A stretch of DNA of 64,000 nucleotides from Scleromitrula shiraiana. Lineage: Eukaryota > Ascomycota > Leotiomycetes > Helotiales > Sclerotiniaceae. Each line of letters opens with the position of its first letter. Within the stretch, counting starts at the first letter, position 1. A program made the translations under genes and the position numbers. This document shows positions 25,169 through 40,251 of this stretch, in pieces. The stretch is from positions 1,178,001 to 1,242,000 of the forward strand of contig JABELC010000011.1 in the NCBI GenBank assembly GCA_028455995.1, given 5' to 3'. A model generated the notes under the pieces. That model had not been told where the DNA came from. It worked only from the letters and a program-made list of their open reading frames with translations, and ran no database searches.

Positions 25169-27890
25169 TTTTATTTTTATTTTTATTTTTGGTTTAAAGC
25201 CCGGTTCCAATCATTAACTATATATAAAACTATTAAAATTTAATATTTTGATGATTTAAAATTTGTATTGTTACAATCAATATATTTTGGAGAAAAATTA
25301 AGAGTTCAGTTTTGAAATAAAGAAAAAAGAAAAAGTTTTTCAACTTTAGTTTTTTATTTTAATTCTCGTAATTTGTTTTTTACAATTTGTTTTTTCTTTA
25401 TTAATAATCCTTATTCTTTTTTCTTTTTTATTAATAATATTTATCTACTCTTCTTTTTTTTCCAACGTACTATTTAGTATATCAATTTCTTTTTTTTTAA
25501 ATACTATAATTTAATAGCTATTTTTGTTTTTTGAATAAATTTAATAACATATTTAATTTTGGTTCTTATATTTAGTCAAAATTTTATATTTCTCTTTAGT
25601 TTGATTTCTATATTTTTTAGAATCATTTGATTTTTTTTGAATCTTTAAATATTCCTAGTATTTTAATAATGAATATTTTAAAGTTTTTTTTTATATATAT
25701 AATAATTATTTAAAATGTATTTTAATTTAAATAGAGATAATTTAATATATCTACATTATAACTTTAATTAAAATAATGCATTATTAATTTTTTGTTTTAT
25801 ATTTTGGAATAATAAAGCTTTATTTTGAATTTTTTAATCGAATATTTTATTAAAAACTATTTTGTTTATTTTTAATCTTTATTTTTATTTATATTAATTA
25901 AGTCGATTAATTTTTATATTAATTATAGCAAAATCAAGCATTATTATGTAACAAATTTAATATATTTATCAGGTTTTTTATTATTTGTGATGTTAATACA
26001 ATTTAAAATGTAATAAAATATAATATAATTTTTTATATTTTGATTTATTTTATTATTTTTATAAGTTTCATTTATTGATTTTATGTAAAATTATTTAATG
26101 AAATTTTGAAATTAATAATTTGATTTATTATTTTAATTACATAAATAACTTTCTCCAATCCATTGTTATATATAATCTTTCAAAAATTTAGATTATGTTG
26201 TTAATTACTTTTTAATTTTAAATTATAATTACATAAAATAATATCAATATTAATAAACCTTTTTCTAATTTTATTTATAAATATAGATGTATTTAAATAA
26301 AAGGATTTTATAAAGAAATTTAATTGATAATTCATTTAAATAATTGTTTGTTTTCTTTTTTAATGTTTTGTTAACTAAAATGAAATATAACATAATTTTT
26401 TTTGAAAAAGCACAAGGAATTAATAAATCAATTCGAAAAAGTATTAAGAAAAATAAAGTTTATCAAAAACTATTTAAAAGATTTTAAAAAAATTCATGTG
26501 TTTAAATTTTAGAATTATTAAAAAATTTTCTTTAATTTTGATTAATTTTTTTATTGAATTATCAAATTATAATTTATCATATTAACCATATAAACTTTAT
26601 AAATTTAATAGATAATTATTATATTTAATTTTTTTATTATTAATAAATTTATTTCTATAATAAAATATTAATTTCATTTATTTAATATATATATTTATAT
26701 ATTTTTAAAACATTAAAATAATATTAAATTATATTATATCAATCATTTTTTTTAATATAACTTTATTTTTTTTAAAAAATAAAAAAGCAAATTATGAAAA
26801 TTATATTATTAATGTATAATAATAGTTTTAAATCAAAATACAAATAAGAACTTTTTATATAAGTTAAAAATAAAATAAAAAAAATTCAAATTATTTTACA
26901 ATAGTTTTATATTGATTTAACTAAACCTTTTCGATTATTTATTACATATGAGTTTTAATTTTTAATTTTATAAAAATAGTTTTATTTATATTATTAAATT
27001 AATTAAAAAACATAATTTTTGTAAAATATTCAACAATCACTTTTTGATTATATGATTAAATATTTTTTTCATATTAAAAAAGATTATATATATTTTTAAT
27101 TTAAATTCTTTATTTAATGAGATTTTATTTATAAAAAATATTATTATGTTAATAATCGATTTTTTAAATTGATTATTAATTTATGAAAAATAAAATAAAT
27201 TGATAATTTTTCTAAAATAATTAAATCTTTAGATTGAAATTTATTTATTAATTTTTTTTTAAATAATTTGATAGAAAGATGATTCCTTAAATATTTAAAG
27301 CAAAATAATCTAGTTTTTTAAATGATTTTTAGATTGTTTTTATAGTTTATTTTTAATATTTTGCATGATATTTTGATTATAATAAAATTAAATAAATTTT
27401 CAAGAATTATTTAAAAATACATATTTTTGAAATAATAATATAAATAATTAGATTAAAATTTAGAGATTTATTTTTAATTTTAATTTAATAAACATTTTAA
27501 AATTTCAATAATATTAAATTCAAATAATTTTATTAATTGAATTTATAATTCATTTATTAAAAAAAAGGATATTAAAAACAATAAGATATTATAATATAAT
27601 TTTTTGTTTTTTAAAAAAATCAATATAGAAAATTCATATATTTAATTAATAAATAATAAATGTTTTTATTATTTTTCATTTCTTAATATATATCATTATT
27701 TTAAAAATAACTTTATAATTCTTATTTTTTTAAAAAAAAAGTAATAATTATATTTAGTTTTTTTGATTAACAAAAAATATTTTGTTTTAGATTAAAAGAT
27801 TTCATTTTGTTTAATGATATTTTTGTAGTTTTTTTTTTATTTTTAACTCTTTTTTTTTTGATTTTTTGATTTATTATTTTATAAAGATTT
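25169..27890 (-). mobile_element. 5'-truncated LINE on minus strand, about 2.7 kb
   Basis: A/T-mixed poly(T) (TTTTATTTTTATTTTT type) at 25169-25190 leads into GGTTTAAAGCCCGGTTCC, the LINE 3' end on the opposite strand. The same 3' end recurs at 28469 and, inverted, before the A30 at 49101. The body aligns with the inverse of 46600-49100. On the minus strand 26817-26806 reads Tyr-Ile-Asn-Asn (TAC ATT AAT AAT), the mutated catalytic box. Near 27072-27033 is a relic of Lys-Ala-Phe-Asp-His-Ile, the conserved aspartate-containing block upstream of it, here with a TGA stop and other changes. Stops are frequent throughout. The 5' boundary near 27890 is uncertain. Confidence 0.75.
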
Positions 27891-28456
27891 ACATAAAAAT
27901 GTGAATTTATTAAGAAAAATATTAATTTTAATTATAATGATAATAAAATTAACAAATTTTATTATTATTTAATCAAAATAATTAACAATTTATTTTAAAT
28001 ATTTAATATTAAGAACAAAAATTGAAAGATTTAAGAGGTTTTATAAATAAATAATAAATAATAAAAATTTAATTCAATTCAATTCAATAGTGTGAAATTA
28101 AAAAACATATCAATTTAATTTACCTTTTCAATGTTACATTATTTTAAAAAAAAATATTAACAAAAATTGAATTTTGAATAAAAAATGAAAAAATTTAATA
28201 ATTCAAATTTGTTTTTAAAGAAATCTATATTAAAATTTAAAAATTTCTAATAACTTAAATTTTAATATATAATAAATTTAGAAATAATAAAAGATTTAAA
28301 CAAAATGAATTTATTTTGTAAAATAAAATCTAGATTTTAAATAATTCCAAATTTTTATATAAATATTGGATCTATATTTAATTTGATAATTATTTAAAAT
28401 ATAATTTTTATATTAATTTTCTTTTATAAAAGTTTATTTAAATAATTTTTAGATGA
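27890..28456 (+). repeat. Unclassified repeat 'G', second copy, plus flanking AT-rich DNA
   Basis: 27925-28250 matches 15775-16095 in direct orientation. The remainder up to the poly(T) at 28457 has no recognised partner. No open frame or terminal motif was seen. Confidence 0.4.
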
Positions 28457-28995
28457 TTTTTTTTTTTTGATTTAAAGTCTTGTTTCAATGATTGATTGTA
28501 TAAGACTATCAAAGTTTAATATCTCGATAATTAAAGATTTATATTTTTACAGCCAATATATTCCAAAAAGCAATTAAAAGTTTAATCCTAAAACATAGAA
28601 AAAAGAAACAACTTTCTTAATTCCATTTGTTTATTTTAATTTTTTTTTATTTTTTTTCCAAAAAAATAATATTTTTTATTAATAATATTTATCCTTTCTT
28701 TTTTTTTAATTTCTTTTTTATATCAATTTCTTTTTTTTTAAAAAGGTATTATAATTTAATAACTATTTTTCTTTTTGAATATGTTTTATAACATATTCTA
28801 TTCTAATTTTTATATTTAGAAAAAAATTTATATTTGTTTTTTTAATCTAACTTTTATATTTTTTAAAATTATTTAATCCTTCTTGAATTTCTAAATATTT
28901 TTAATATTTTGAAAATAAATATTTCAAAATTTCTTTTTTTTATGTATATAATAATCATTTCAAAAATATTTTAATTTAAATAAATATAATTTAAG
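28457..28995 (-). mobile_element. Short 5'-truncated LINE, about 540 bp
   Basis: A T12 run (28457-28468) is followed by GATTTAAAGTCTTGTTTC, the minus-strand 3' end shared with 25191 and 49100. The body parallels 25191-25740 and ends near 28995, where LTR-like sequence starts. Extreme 5' truncation with a homopolymer tail is typical of target-primed reverse transcription. Confidence 0.75.
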
Positions 28996-29380
28996 ATATA
29001 TAAAAAATATTTTATATTGTATAATTCTATATTTCTAAAGTCATATAAATATTAATTAATATGCATATTACAAATTAGGATTTTTATTTTATATACAATA
29101 TTAATTTTGATAAATTTCAAATGTTTGTATTTATTATTAATAAATTTATTTATTATTTTTAATAGTAAAAAGATTTATAGATTATTTGATTTTTAATAAA
29201 GAAAAGAATTAAATTTTATGATATTTAAATACATATTATAAAAAAAGTAATTTTTAATTCTAATTTATATATTATAAAATCTACATATTTATTATAAACA
29301 GAGTAATTTTTGAATTGATTTTAGAATTATAAAATTCAAATATTTATTATAAATGAGATAATGATAAAAAAATAAATTAC

Positions 29381-29460
29381 ATTATATTATTTAAATATAT
29401 ATTATATTATTTAAATATATATTGTATTATTTAAATATATATTATATTATTTAAAAAAAT
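29381..29460. repeat. Four 20-bp tandem units in copy C
   Basis: ATTATATTATTTAAATATAT occurs at 29381, 29401 and 29421 (one A-to-G difference in the last), and a partial fourth unit starts at 29441. Copies B, D and E have about two units at the equivalent place (15290-15335, 32095-32140, 59450-59490), so copy number has increased in C. Confidence 0.85.
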
Positions 29461-31039
29461 ATTTTAATAAATAAAAATATCAACAATAATAATTATTTTA
29501 TTATAAGAATAAAAACACTAATAAAATTATTTATATAAAAATCTTTGATTAAAAACTTTTATTAAAAATTTTTAAAAATTTTTATTTTTATATTTTTATA
29601 TTTTTTTATTATTGTTTTATTTGTTTTTTTATTTTACAATGAATTTATTTACTATATATTTATTTCATAAATTAAAATGATTATATTCGATTTAAAAATT
29701 CTATTAAAATGAATTTTGATTTGAAATTAAATTAATTTCATAAATCAAAACGATTATACTTAATTTAAGACTTTATTAAATCGAATTTTTTGATTTGATA
29801 TCAAATATTTATTTAATAATAATAAAAAAATTAAATAAAAATATATTTAATAATAATTATTATAACATTTAATAAGTAGATATCAAATATTATTAGAAAT
29901 ATTGATTTATTTTATATTATAATATTATAAGCAATATAATGAACAAAAGTAATATAGAGAATAAAAGAGGGTTAAGAAATATAAATATAAATACGAGTTT
30001 TAAATAATTATAAAGAAAAAATAATTTATTAAATACAAGTATTCAAGATTTAAAATTGTTATTAATATTTTAATGATTAAAATAAATTTTTAATTAAATT
30101 AAAAAGTTTTAATTGGTATTAGAGATATTATTAAAAAATTTTAATAAAAGTTTAATATATGCAAATTTATTATAAAAATAATATCAATAAAAAGTATTTA
30201 AATAAATATAAATTTTGATATTGTAAATATAGATAAAGATCTTTTTATTTAAAAATATAAGAAACAATATTTTTAAAGAGTTTATATCTAATTGTAAAAA
30301 AAAATAATAATAAAAAAATGATAATGTATATGATTTTAAATATATTTAAAATTTGAAATTCAAATAAAATAAAAAATATTAAAAAGATTTATTTAATAAA
30401 TTATCTTTAAATAATTTAGATTTTATTAATAGATTTAAAAAATATAATATGAAAAATTTATACATAATAAATTATTATTTAAAATATAAATTTAATAAAT
30501 ATATAATTAATAATCTAAAGATTTTTATTAATATAGATTTATAAATAAATTTTAAAAAAGTGTTTAAAAATATTAATATAAAAATATTTTAAATATTAAA
30601 TAAAAAATATTTAATAATAATAATAAAAATATTATAAAAAGATAGTATTTATATTAATATATTTATATTAATAATTTATATATTATATAATATTATATAT
30701 ATAAGATTATATTTTAAATAAATTAAAGTTTAATTAAAAGAAATTTATAAAGATTGATTAATAAAATTTAAATTTAATAATATAAAGATAATGATAGAAA
30801 ATTTAAAGAAAGAATGGAATTAAAAAGAAAATATAAAAAAACAAATTAAAAAAGAGAGATAGATTAAATAAAATATTTCAATTATATAAATAACAATTAA
30901 TCTTTTGAAATAATTTAATAAATTATCAAAAAATATTTAATTTATAATAAAAGCTAATTTTGGATATTTATTCAAAACTATTTTAATAATAATATATGAA
31001 TCAATAAATTATATTATTTGATATAGAATTTTATTTAAT

Positions 31040-31420
31040 AATTGTATATTATATTATAATTAAAATTATTAAAATGAAAATAATTATAATAAAAATTATT
31101 ATAATTATAGTAATTATGCGTTCTAATTTAGTTAAAGTTATCTTAGTCAAAATCAACTCAATCAAAATCAATTTGATTAAAATCAATTTCATTAAAAGTA
31201 TTATGATATAAATAATTATGATAAAAATTATTATAATTAAAACAATTATATATTTTGATTTAGTTAGAATTAACTTAATCAAAATTAATTTGATCAAAAT
31301 CAATTTAATCAAAATTATTATAATCAAAATAATAATTAAAATAATTATATATTTTAAAATGATTAAAATGATTATAATTAAAATAATTATAATTAAAATA
31401 ATTATGTTTTTCAATATAAA
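31040..31420. repeat. 15-bp-period minisatellite inside LTR copy C
   Basis: Same array as in the other LTR copies, with units such as AATCAATTTGATCAAA. It lies about 2.0 kb from the LTR end, as in copy D. It produces overlapping Leu/Ile-rich and Ile/Lys-rich open frames on the two strands, neither credible as protein. Confidence 0.75.
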
Positions 31421-31609
31421 CAAAATTAAGGAAAAGAGTAAAAAATAAAAGAATATATATATAAAAAAACAAGTATAAGAATTTAGAATATTATTAAAAA
31501 AAAGTTATTAATATTATATATTAAAAAACTAATATTAAATTAATCTAAATAAGATATATAATAGAATAATAAAATTCAATAATAGAAATAATAATTTTGA
31601 GTATAGATT

Positions 31610-31769
31610 TATCTGTATAGTCAAACACGTGACCTTACGTCATGTGTCCATTGAGGAGATATATATCCTCGATAATATACAGTATCTTTTTTAAACTCCT
31701 TAAACAAATAATATAATATAGATGATATTTGTAATTGTATAGTTCTATATCCCCAAAGTTATATAAATA
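31610..31769 (-). repeat. Left LTR of copy D
   Basis: 160 bp. The outer half keeps TCTGTATAGTCAAACACGTG and the paired CACGTG block, while the inner end is reduced to CCCCAAAGTTATATAAATA. The outermost dinucleotide TG is now TA. Confidence 0.88.
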
Positions 31770-33729
31770 TTAATTAATATATATATTATAAATTAGAATT
31801 TTTATTTTATATATAATATTAATTTTTAATAAATTTTAAATATTTTTATTTATTATTAATGAAAAATTTTTTATAATCTTTAATAATAAAAGATCTTATA
31901 AATTATTTAGTTTTTAATAAAAAAAGAATTAAACTTTATAATATTTAAATATTTATTATAGAAATAATAATTTTCAATTTCAATTTAAATATTATAAAAC
32001 TTAAATGCTTATTATAGACTAAATAATTTTTAAATTGATTTTAGAATTATAAAATCTAAATATTTATTATAAACAAAATAATAATGAAAATATAAATTAT
32101 ATTATATTATTTAAATATATATTATATTATTTAAAAAGACATTTTAATAAATAAAAATATTCACAATAATGATTATTTTATTATAATTATAAAGATAATA
32201 ATAGAATTATTTATATAAAAACCTTTATTTAAAAATCTTTATAAAATCTTTAATAATTCTTTTTTTATATTTTTATATTTTTTTATTATTACTTTATTTC
32301 TTTCTTTATTTTATAACAAATTTATTTACTATATATTTATTTTATAAACTAAAACGATTATATCTAATTTAAAAACTTTATTAAAACGAATTCTGATTTA
32401 ATATCAAAATCACTCTATAAACTAGAATAATTACGTTTAGTTTAAAGTTTTATTAAACTAAATTTTTAATTTAATATTAAATATTTATCTAATAATAATA
32501 AAAAAATTAAATAAAAATAAATTTAATAATAATTATTATATTATTTAATAAATAAATATATAGCATTATTAAAAGCATTTCTTTATTTTATATTATAATA
32601 TTATAAACAATATAATAAACAAAAACAATATAGAAAAAAAAAGAAAATCAAGAAATATAAATATAAACACAAATTTTAAATAATTATAAAAAAAAACAAT
32701 TTATTAAATATAAATATTTAAAATTTAAAATTATTATTAATATTTTAATAATCAAAATAAATCTTTAATTAAATTAAAAAATTCTAATTAATATTAAAAA
32801 CATTATTAAAAAATTTTAATAAAAGTTTAATATATATAAATTCATTATAAAAATAATATTAATAAAAAATATTTAAATAAATACAAATCCCGATATTTTA
32901 AATACAAATAAAGATCTTTTTATTTAAAAATATAGTAAATAGTATTTTTAAAGAGTTTATATTTGATTTTAAAAAAAAAATAATAATAAAAAAATAATAA
33001 TATATACAATTTTAAATATAATCAAAACTTTAAATTTGAATAAAATAAAAATTATTATAAAGATTTATTTAATAGATTATTTTTAAATAATTTAGATTTT
33101 ATTTATAAATATAAAGGATATAATATAAAGGATTTATATATAATAAACTATTATTTAAAATATAAATTTAATAAATATATAATTAATAATTTAAAGATTT
33201 TTATTATTATAGATCTATAAATAAACTTTAAAAAAGCGTTTAAAAATATAAAAATAAAGATATTTCAAATATTAAATAAAAGATATTTAATAATAATAAA
33301 AAAAATATTATAAAAAAATAGTATTTATATTAATATATTTATATTAATAATTTATATATTATAAAATATAATATATATAAAATTATACTTTAAATAGATT
33401 AAAGCTTATTTAAAAAAGATTTATAAAAATTAATTAATAAAACTGAAATTTAATAATATAAAAACAATAATAAAAAATTTAAAATAAAAATAAAATCAAA
33501 AAGAAAATACAAAAAAACAAGCTAAAAAAAGCAAATTAAATAAAACATCTTAATCATATAAATAATAATTAATCTATTAAAATATTTTAACAAATCATTA
33601 AAAAATATCTAACTTATAATAAAAGCCAATTTTAAATATTTATTTAAAACTATTTTAATAATAATAATATATAATCTAACAAACTATATTATTTAATATA
33701 TAATTTTATTTAATAATTATATCCTATAT

Positions 33730-34050
33730 AATAATTAAAATCATTAAAATAAAAATAATTATAATAAATCTCATTATAATCAAAATAATTATATACTTCA
33801 ATTTAATTAAAACTATCTTAATCAAAATCAATTTAATTAAAATCAATTTAATCAAAATCAATTTAATTAAAATCATTATAATATATATAATTATAATAAA
33901 AATTATTATAATCAAAACAATTATATATCTTAATTTAATTAAATTTAATCTAATCAAAATCAACTTAATCAAAATCAATCTAATTAAAATTATCGTATAT
34001 TTTATATTAATTAAAATAATTATAATTAAAATAATTATAATTTTCAATAT
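33730..34050. repeat. 15-bp-period minisatellite inside LTR copy D
   Basis: AATCAATTTAATTAAA-type 15-mers in register, somewhat shorter than in copies A and C. The 107-codon frame on the minus strand is produced by the period. Confidence 0.75.
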
Positions 34051-36425
34051 AAATAAGATTAAAAAAAAGACAAAAAGATAAAAAAATATATATATATATA
34101 AAAATAAATATAAAAATCAAAAATATTATTAAAAAAAAGTTATTAATATTATATATCAAAAATTTAATATTAAATTAATTTAAATAAGATATATAATAAT
34201 ATAATAAAATTTAATAATGAAAATAACGATTTTGATTATAAATTAGCTATATATAAATTAACTTTATAATATATAAATATTTTAAACAAATTTATAATAA
34301 TAACACTTTTAATTATATTTAAAAATAAAGTGCTTAAATATTATATATTGAATTTTATTACACTTCTATAAAAAATAAAAGATCTAATTATAAAATTTAA
34401 AGTATAATATTGAAAAGAACTATATTATTATAATATAATAAATAAATAAATAAAATTAATAATAAAAATATAATAAATAAAAATTAAAAAAAGAAATTTA
34501 AATAATGCTTAAAACTATTTTTCATAAAAGTAAAACGATTATATAAAACTTTATTAAACAATATAAAAAACTAACTATATTTTTATCAAAAAATAATTTT
34601 ATTATATTAATAAATTAAATAATATATTGAAATATATTATTAATTAATTATAAATATTTTTAATTTTATTTGAAAAATTAAAAAAATAATCTAAATTTAT
34701 AATAATTTATAAAATAATAATATCAATATATATTATATTAAAAAAAAATTTATAAACAATTTATAAAATTAAAGTAAAAACTTTAACTATAATAAATATA
34801 ATAAAATAAATAATTACAATAATCAAAAAGAATATAATAATTTTTAAAATCAATCTGAATTATGATTTAATACTCGAAAACAATATAATAAAAAAAACTT
34901 TAAATCAACCTATAAAAAATAATATTAAATATATAAAAAAAAAGATGTTTTTTTATAAATTATTTAAAATTAAATTAAAAAAAACTTAAAAAAAATATAA
35001 AGAAAAAATTATTAAAAATAATGATAATTATATATATAAACAATTTTTAATATATTATAAAAAAAAGCAAAAAATAAAAAAAAAAATATCAAAAAAATCT
35101 ATAAAATATTTTATATAAAAATAAAATATTTAAATAAAATTATATCAACAATATATTATATGTTAAATAATTTAATTAATAATCTATAAATAATTATTAG
35201 ATTTATAAAAAAAATATTTAAATATATATTAATATATAAAAGATTATTTAAAAATAATTAAGTTAATAAAAATATAATATCAAAGTAAATTATATACGAT
35301 TTTGAAATATTTTTTATAAATAACAAATATAACTTTAATAAATTTTAGGGCATTATAATTAATATAAAAATAATAATAATATTAATTATTAATAAATAAT
35401 AATTTGAAATATTATAAAAACTAATTAATTTAGTTATCAATTATAGGAAAATAAAAATCACAAAAATAATATTTAAAAAAAAAAATATTGAAAAATTTAT
35501 TAGATTATATAAAATCGAATTATTAATCAAATAAATCGAGATTTATATTATTTATATAAATATATTATTTCTACTTTATTTGGCAAATATAAATAAACTT
35601 AATATATTCTTTAATAACATTAAAAATTAAATTATTTATAATAAAATTAATAAACATTTCTTTAATATATAAAAATATAATTATAATTTTCTATTATAAA
35701 AATATAATTATAATATATTTATATAATTGATAATTTTAAATAATATTTATTATTTTATAAAAATGCAATTATAATATTTATATAAACATTTTAATTATTT
35801 AATTATTTATAGATTATATAATGAATTTAAATAAATTAATTATAATGATAGAAATAAAAATAAAATTTATAGATTAATAAAATATTATAATTAATACTAA
35901 ATATATAATAAATTATCAAAAAGATTTAAATTCAAAATTAACAATAATAAAAATAATAATATTTAATTGAATTATATAATTATAATTAATATTATATATA
36001 TCAATAAAAAGTTAATATCATATATATTGAATAAAATAATAAAATATTAAATAATAATATTTTTAAATAATATATCAATAAAATATATTTAAAATATAAT
36101 CTAATTTAAATAAATTAATGTTTATATAAAATCTCTAAATTTTATTATTATTAATATTAATATAATTTATTATAAAAAAATTCAATAAATATACAAACAC
36201 TATAACAATCAAAATAAAAATAAGATTTATAAAACTTTATTAATTAATTAACAAAGTTAAATAATATTATAAAATTAAATAATCAATGTATAAAATTTTA
36301 TAACAAAGATTAAAATAATCTAATTTCATAAAGAAAATCCATATTATAAATAATAATAAGAATTATAAATAATTTAATAAATTTTGATAAACTAATCCTA
36401 ATATTTTTAATATTTGATATATTTA

Positions 36426-37412
36426 CTCGATCAAATTAAAATTGAAGCACGCGCAAAATAAGCGAATCGCTTTAAAATCGACGATTTTATACAAATCACC
36501 TCTTGCGCCGATGTAAATAAATCGATCATTTATTTATAAAATTATTTAAGATATTATATATAGATTATTTTTATATTAAAGTATTTATTATTAAAATTTA
36601 AAAATTAAATAATGATTTTAAAATTTATAATATTTAATTAAATATAAAGTAAAAATTATATAAAAATACTATAATTTTAATTTAATTTAAATCAACTAAA
36701 TTATCATATTAGAAAATAATAAAGATAAATATAAATATATAATAAAAAAACTTTTATTTAATATAAATATTATATATTAAAATTTAATATAGTATTCTTA
36801 AAAAATCGAAATTATAAAAGTATTTTTAACTCTTTAAAATTTTTAAAAATCTTAATAATTTATTTAAATCAAAATTATATTAAATAATATCTTAATATAA
36901 TAATTATAAAAATATAAATTATTATATATAAAAATTTAAAGTAATTTTAATGATTTTTAAAAATCAAAATTAATATAATAATATTTAATAATTAATATTT
37001 ATAAACATTATATATATCCTTTTTAATTTTATTATATTATATCTTTTATATATATTTAATATATATAATATTTATATCAAATAAAAATCTATTTTTTATA
37101 TATTTATATATATCTTTATTATTTTCTAATATAATAATTTACTCAATTTAAATCAAATTAAAAATATTGTATTTTTATATGATTTTTACTTTATATTTCA
37201 TTAAATATTATAAATTTTAAAATCATTATTTAACTTTTATATATTAATAGCAAATACTTCAATATAAAAACAATTTCTATTTAAAATTTTAAATAATTTT
37301 ATAAATAATTGATCGATTTATTTATATCGACGCAAGAGGTGATTTATATAAAATCATCGATTTTAAGGGTTTTTCAGTAATTTGCGCGTGCTTCAATTTT
37401 AATTTAACCGAG
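36426..37412 (-). mobile_element. TIR1 copy 4 (orientation b-to-a), 987 bp, inside LTR copy D
   Basis: Left end CTCGATCAAATTAAAATTGA with the 'b' variant (AAAATAAGCGAATCGC). Right end ATTTAACCGAG with the 'a' variant. TA at 36424-36425 and 37413-37414. Copy A has the uninterrupted site at about 4150-4160 with a single TA at 4153-4154. Interior A/T-only; the terminal 130 bp keep G and C. Confidence 0.92.
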
Positions 37413-40091
37413 TATATATATAGAAAAATCACATTCATTAATAGAAACTATTATTAATTAAATAATAAAATTATAAGAAGTAAATCATAGAACTTATAAA
37501 TATAAAATAACTTAATTAATAAAAAACGTATTATAAAAATAAAATAAATCATTTATATATGTGGTATATAATTTAAAAATATATTTAAAAATTCTAATAT
37601 ATAAAAAAATTATTAAAATAAAAAAAAGAAGATAAATAAGCTTTTACATTTTTAAATCAATAAAAAGCGAAAATTGCAAAATCAATATAAATAATTATAT
37701 TATAATAATATGATTAATATTAATTTGTTTATATTATAAAAAACTTATTAATTTAATATTAATATTATTAATAATATATTTCAAAAATTATATATTATTT
37801 ATATTTATAAAGAATAATAATAATCAACTAATTATTTAAAAAACATTCAAAATAACAATATTAAAGCCATTCAAATCAATAATTCATAAACATAATAACT
37901 TAAAAAAAATCAAAATTTTAATATTTTACTATTAATAATATTTTACTATTAATAATAATTTAATTTTATTAATATATCTAATAAAATATATAATAAAGAA
38001 TGTAATCTAAGTGATATATAAAAAATAAAAACTTTAAAAAAATATTATTAAATATTATAATATTATTAAATAATAAATATGTTATATATTTCATTAAAAT
38101 CTTTTTTATTAATAAATTGATTTCTTTTATTAAATCAATTAAATATAATAAACAAAAACAAATAAAATATATATAAAATCAAAAGAAAAACTAGATAAAT
38201 TAATAAAAACTAATATATTTAAACTAGTAAAACAAAAAAAGATTTTAATAAAAATAAAAGTCTTTAAATATAAATAAATTAACAAATTTGAATATTTAAA
38301 TATAAAAAACATATAAAGAAAATCGAGATTTATTATATAAAGTTTTAATAATACAAAAAAAATATATTATATTTATATAATTTTTAATTATATAATATTT
38401 GATTTCTTAATTAATATTAATAATTATAATTATTGTAATAATAAGAAAAATAATAATATAGTTAATATTTATTTATATAATATTATTTAAATATATATAT
38501 AAATAAATTTAAAATTTATATATTTTATTTTTATATATATCATTCTAAAAATAAAATATTTATGAAAAACTATATTTTATATAATATAGTTATTATATAA
38601 GATTTCAAAAATAAAAAATTATTAATTTAACATATATTTAAATTATTATATTATAGAATTTAAAATAATAATATTAATATATAATTTTTATTTATTATAT
38701 ATATGAAAATAAAGATTTAGAATTATAATAATATAAATAAATAATATTCTAATTATTATCAATAAATAATTTATTTATAAAAAAAATATTATTTAAGAAA
38801 AATTAAATTTTTATATCAAAAATAAAAATAATTAATTAAAACATATTTATTTAAATTTAATTATAATTTAATTTTATTAAAAAAGTTAATAATTATGATA
38901 AACTAAAAACTTCAATAGGAAAATTTAAAATAAATTTAAAATAAATTAAAAATATTAATATTAATATTAATATATATAAAATATATCATAAACTTTAAAA
39001 AAACATAATATGAAAAAAATATAATATTAAAAAAATAATATATTATATAATGTATTTATAATATTTATATTACAATTTATTATCAATTTGAAACTTTATT
39101 TAATTTAATATAAATTATATAAAATATTAAATTAAATAATAAAAATATAAAAACATTCAATAAATATATATAATAATAAAAAGAAATTATAAAAAAACCT
39201 TAATTGATTTTATTTAATTTTAATATTTTATATATATATATATTTATTAATATTTTATATATTAATAATTTTAATTTATTATTTTAAATAAAATATATTA
39301 TTATATTAATAAATAAAAATAAAAACATAAATATTATATATTAATTTTTAATCAAATATGAATATATTATTGAAACTATATTAATATTAAAACTTTATAT
39401 CATGATTTTTAATTTTGATTTAATAATTATTATTAAAAACATAATTAATAAATTTTTTAAAAATTATATATTATTATTAATTACTTCTATTAGTTTGTAT
39501 TTTTTACTTTAATTATTAATTACATTTAAAATAATAATCAAAAAACAATTTATAATTAATATTATAATATTATATTAATTATATAAATATAAAAAAGTTA
39601 TAAAAATATAATAAATTAATAATAATAATAATTTAATAAATACAATAACAAAAATAAAACTTCATTTAATATTAAAAAAACTTATCAATATAAATAAAAT
39701 ATTGATAAAAATCAATAAATAAATTAAACATAAAGAAAAATTTCAGTTTTTTTTATTTTTTTTTTTAAAAAATAATTCAATAATAATCACTATTATTTAT
39801 TCAATTTATATATAATTATTATAAAATAAAATAATAAAATACATAATATAAAAAACAATAATAATACAAAATAATAATAATATACAAGTTACATAATACT
39901 TATTCTAATTCAATATCAAATTATTATATTATATATAAATAAATTATAAAAATATTAAAAAAGCAAAAAATTAAAAAAAACTGATTTTTCTTTTATTTTA
40001 TGTAAATGATTTATTTTATATAAATAATTTATAATTTTTACAAAAATTAATTTTTTATATATATCATATTAAATTTTCAAAAAATTTCTAA

Positions 40092-40251
40092 TATCTATAT
40101 AATTAACATATAATTTTATATTCTATATTTATTAAAAAAATATATACTCTTAATAACATATAATACCCTTTTTGATCTTTTTAAATATAATAATATAATA
40201 TAGAGAATACTTTATATTATATAGTTTTATACCCCCAGAGTTATACAAACA
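40092..40251 (-). repeat. Right LTR of copy D
   Basis: 160-bp inverted LTR. The inner two thirds are A/T-only; the outer end TACCCCCAGAGTTATACAAA is well kept and closes with CA at 40250-40251. Confidence 0.87.

Larger units (their letters stand above)
28996..31609 (-). mobile_element. Partial LTR retrotransposon copy C
   Basis: Begins with about 55 bp of a degraded LTR (end near 29051, TCATATAAATA) and follows copy D from 31770 to about 34230, including the 20-bp tandem repeats and the minisatellite. It stops abruptly at the left LTR of copy D, in the same orientation. Its distal two thirds are absent here and were not found after copy D. Frames at 31049-31448 on both strands are minisatellite artefacts. 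Confidence 0.8.
31610..40251 (-). mobile_element. LTR retrotransposon copy D with both LTRs, containing a TIR1
   Basis: LTRs at 31610-31769 and 40092-40251, both inverted relative to the solo LTR. Subtracting the TIR1 at 36426-37412 and its TA leaves 7,653 bp. It aligns with copy A from 33168 onward and, reversed, with copy B. Flanking pentamers AGATT (31605-31609) and TTTAG (40252-40256) do not match, so the two ends may not come from one insertion event. Interior A/T-saturated; no coding motif readable. It supplies the empty sites that define the solo LTR and TIR1 insertions in copy A. Confidence 0.85.

Noticed and set aside
25019..25210. 63-codon frame starting Met-Glu-Pro-Gly on the minus strand
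   Set aside because: It begins in the LINE 3' end and runs through the poly(A)-type tail into flanking DNA, so it is a junction artefact.
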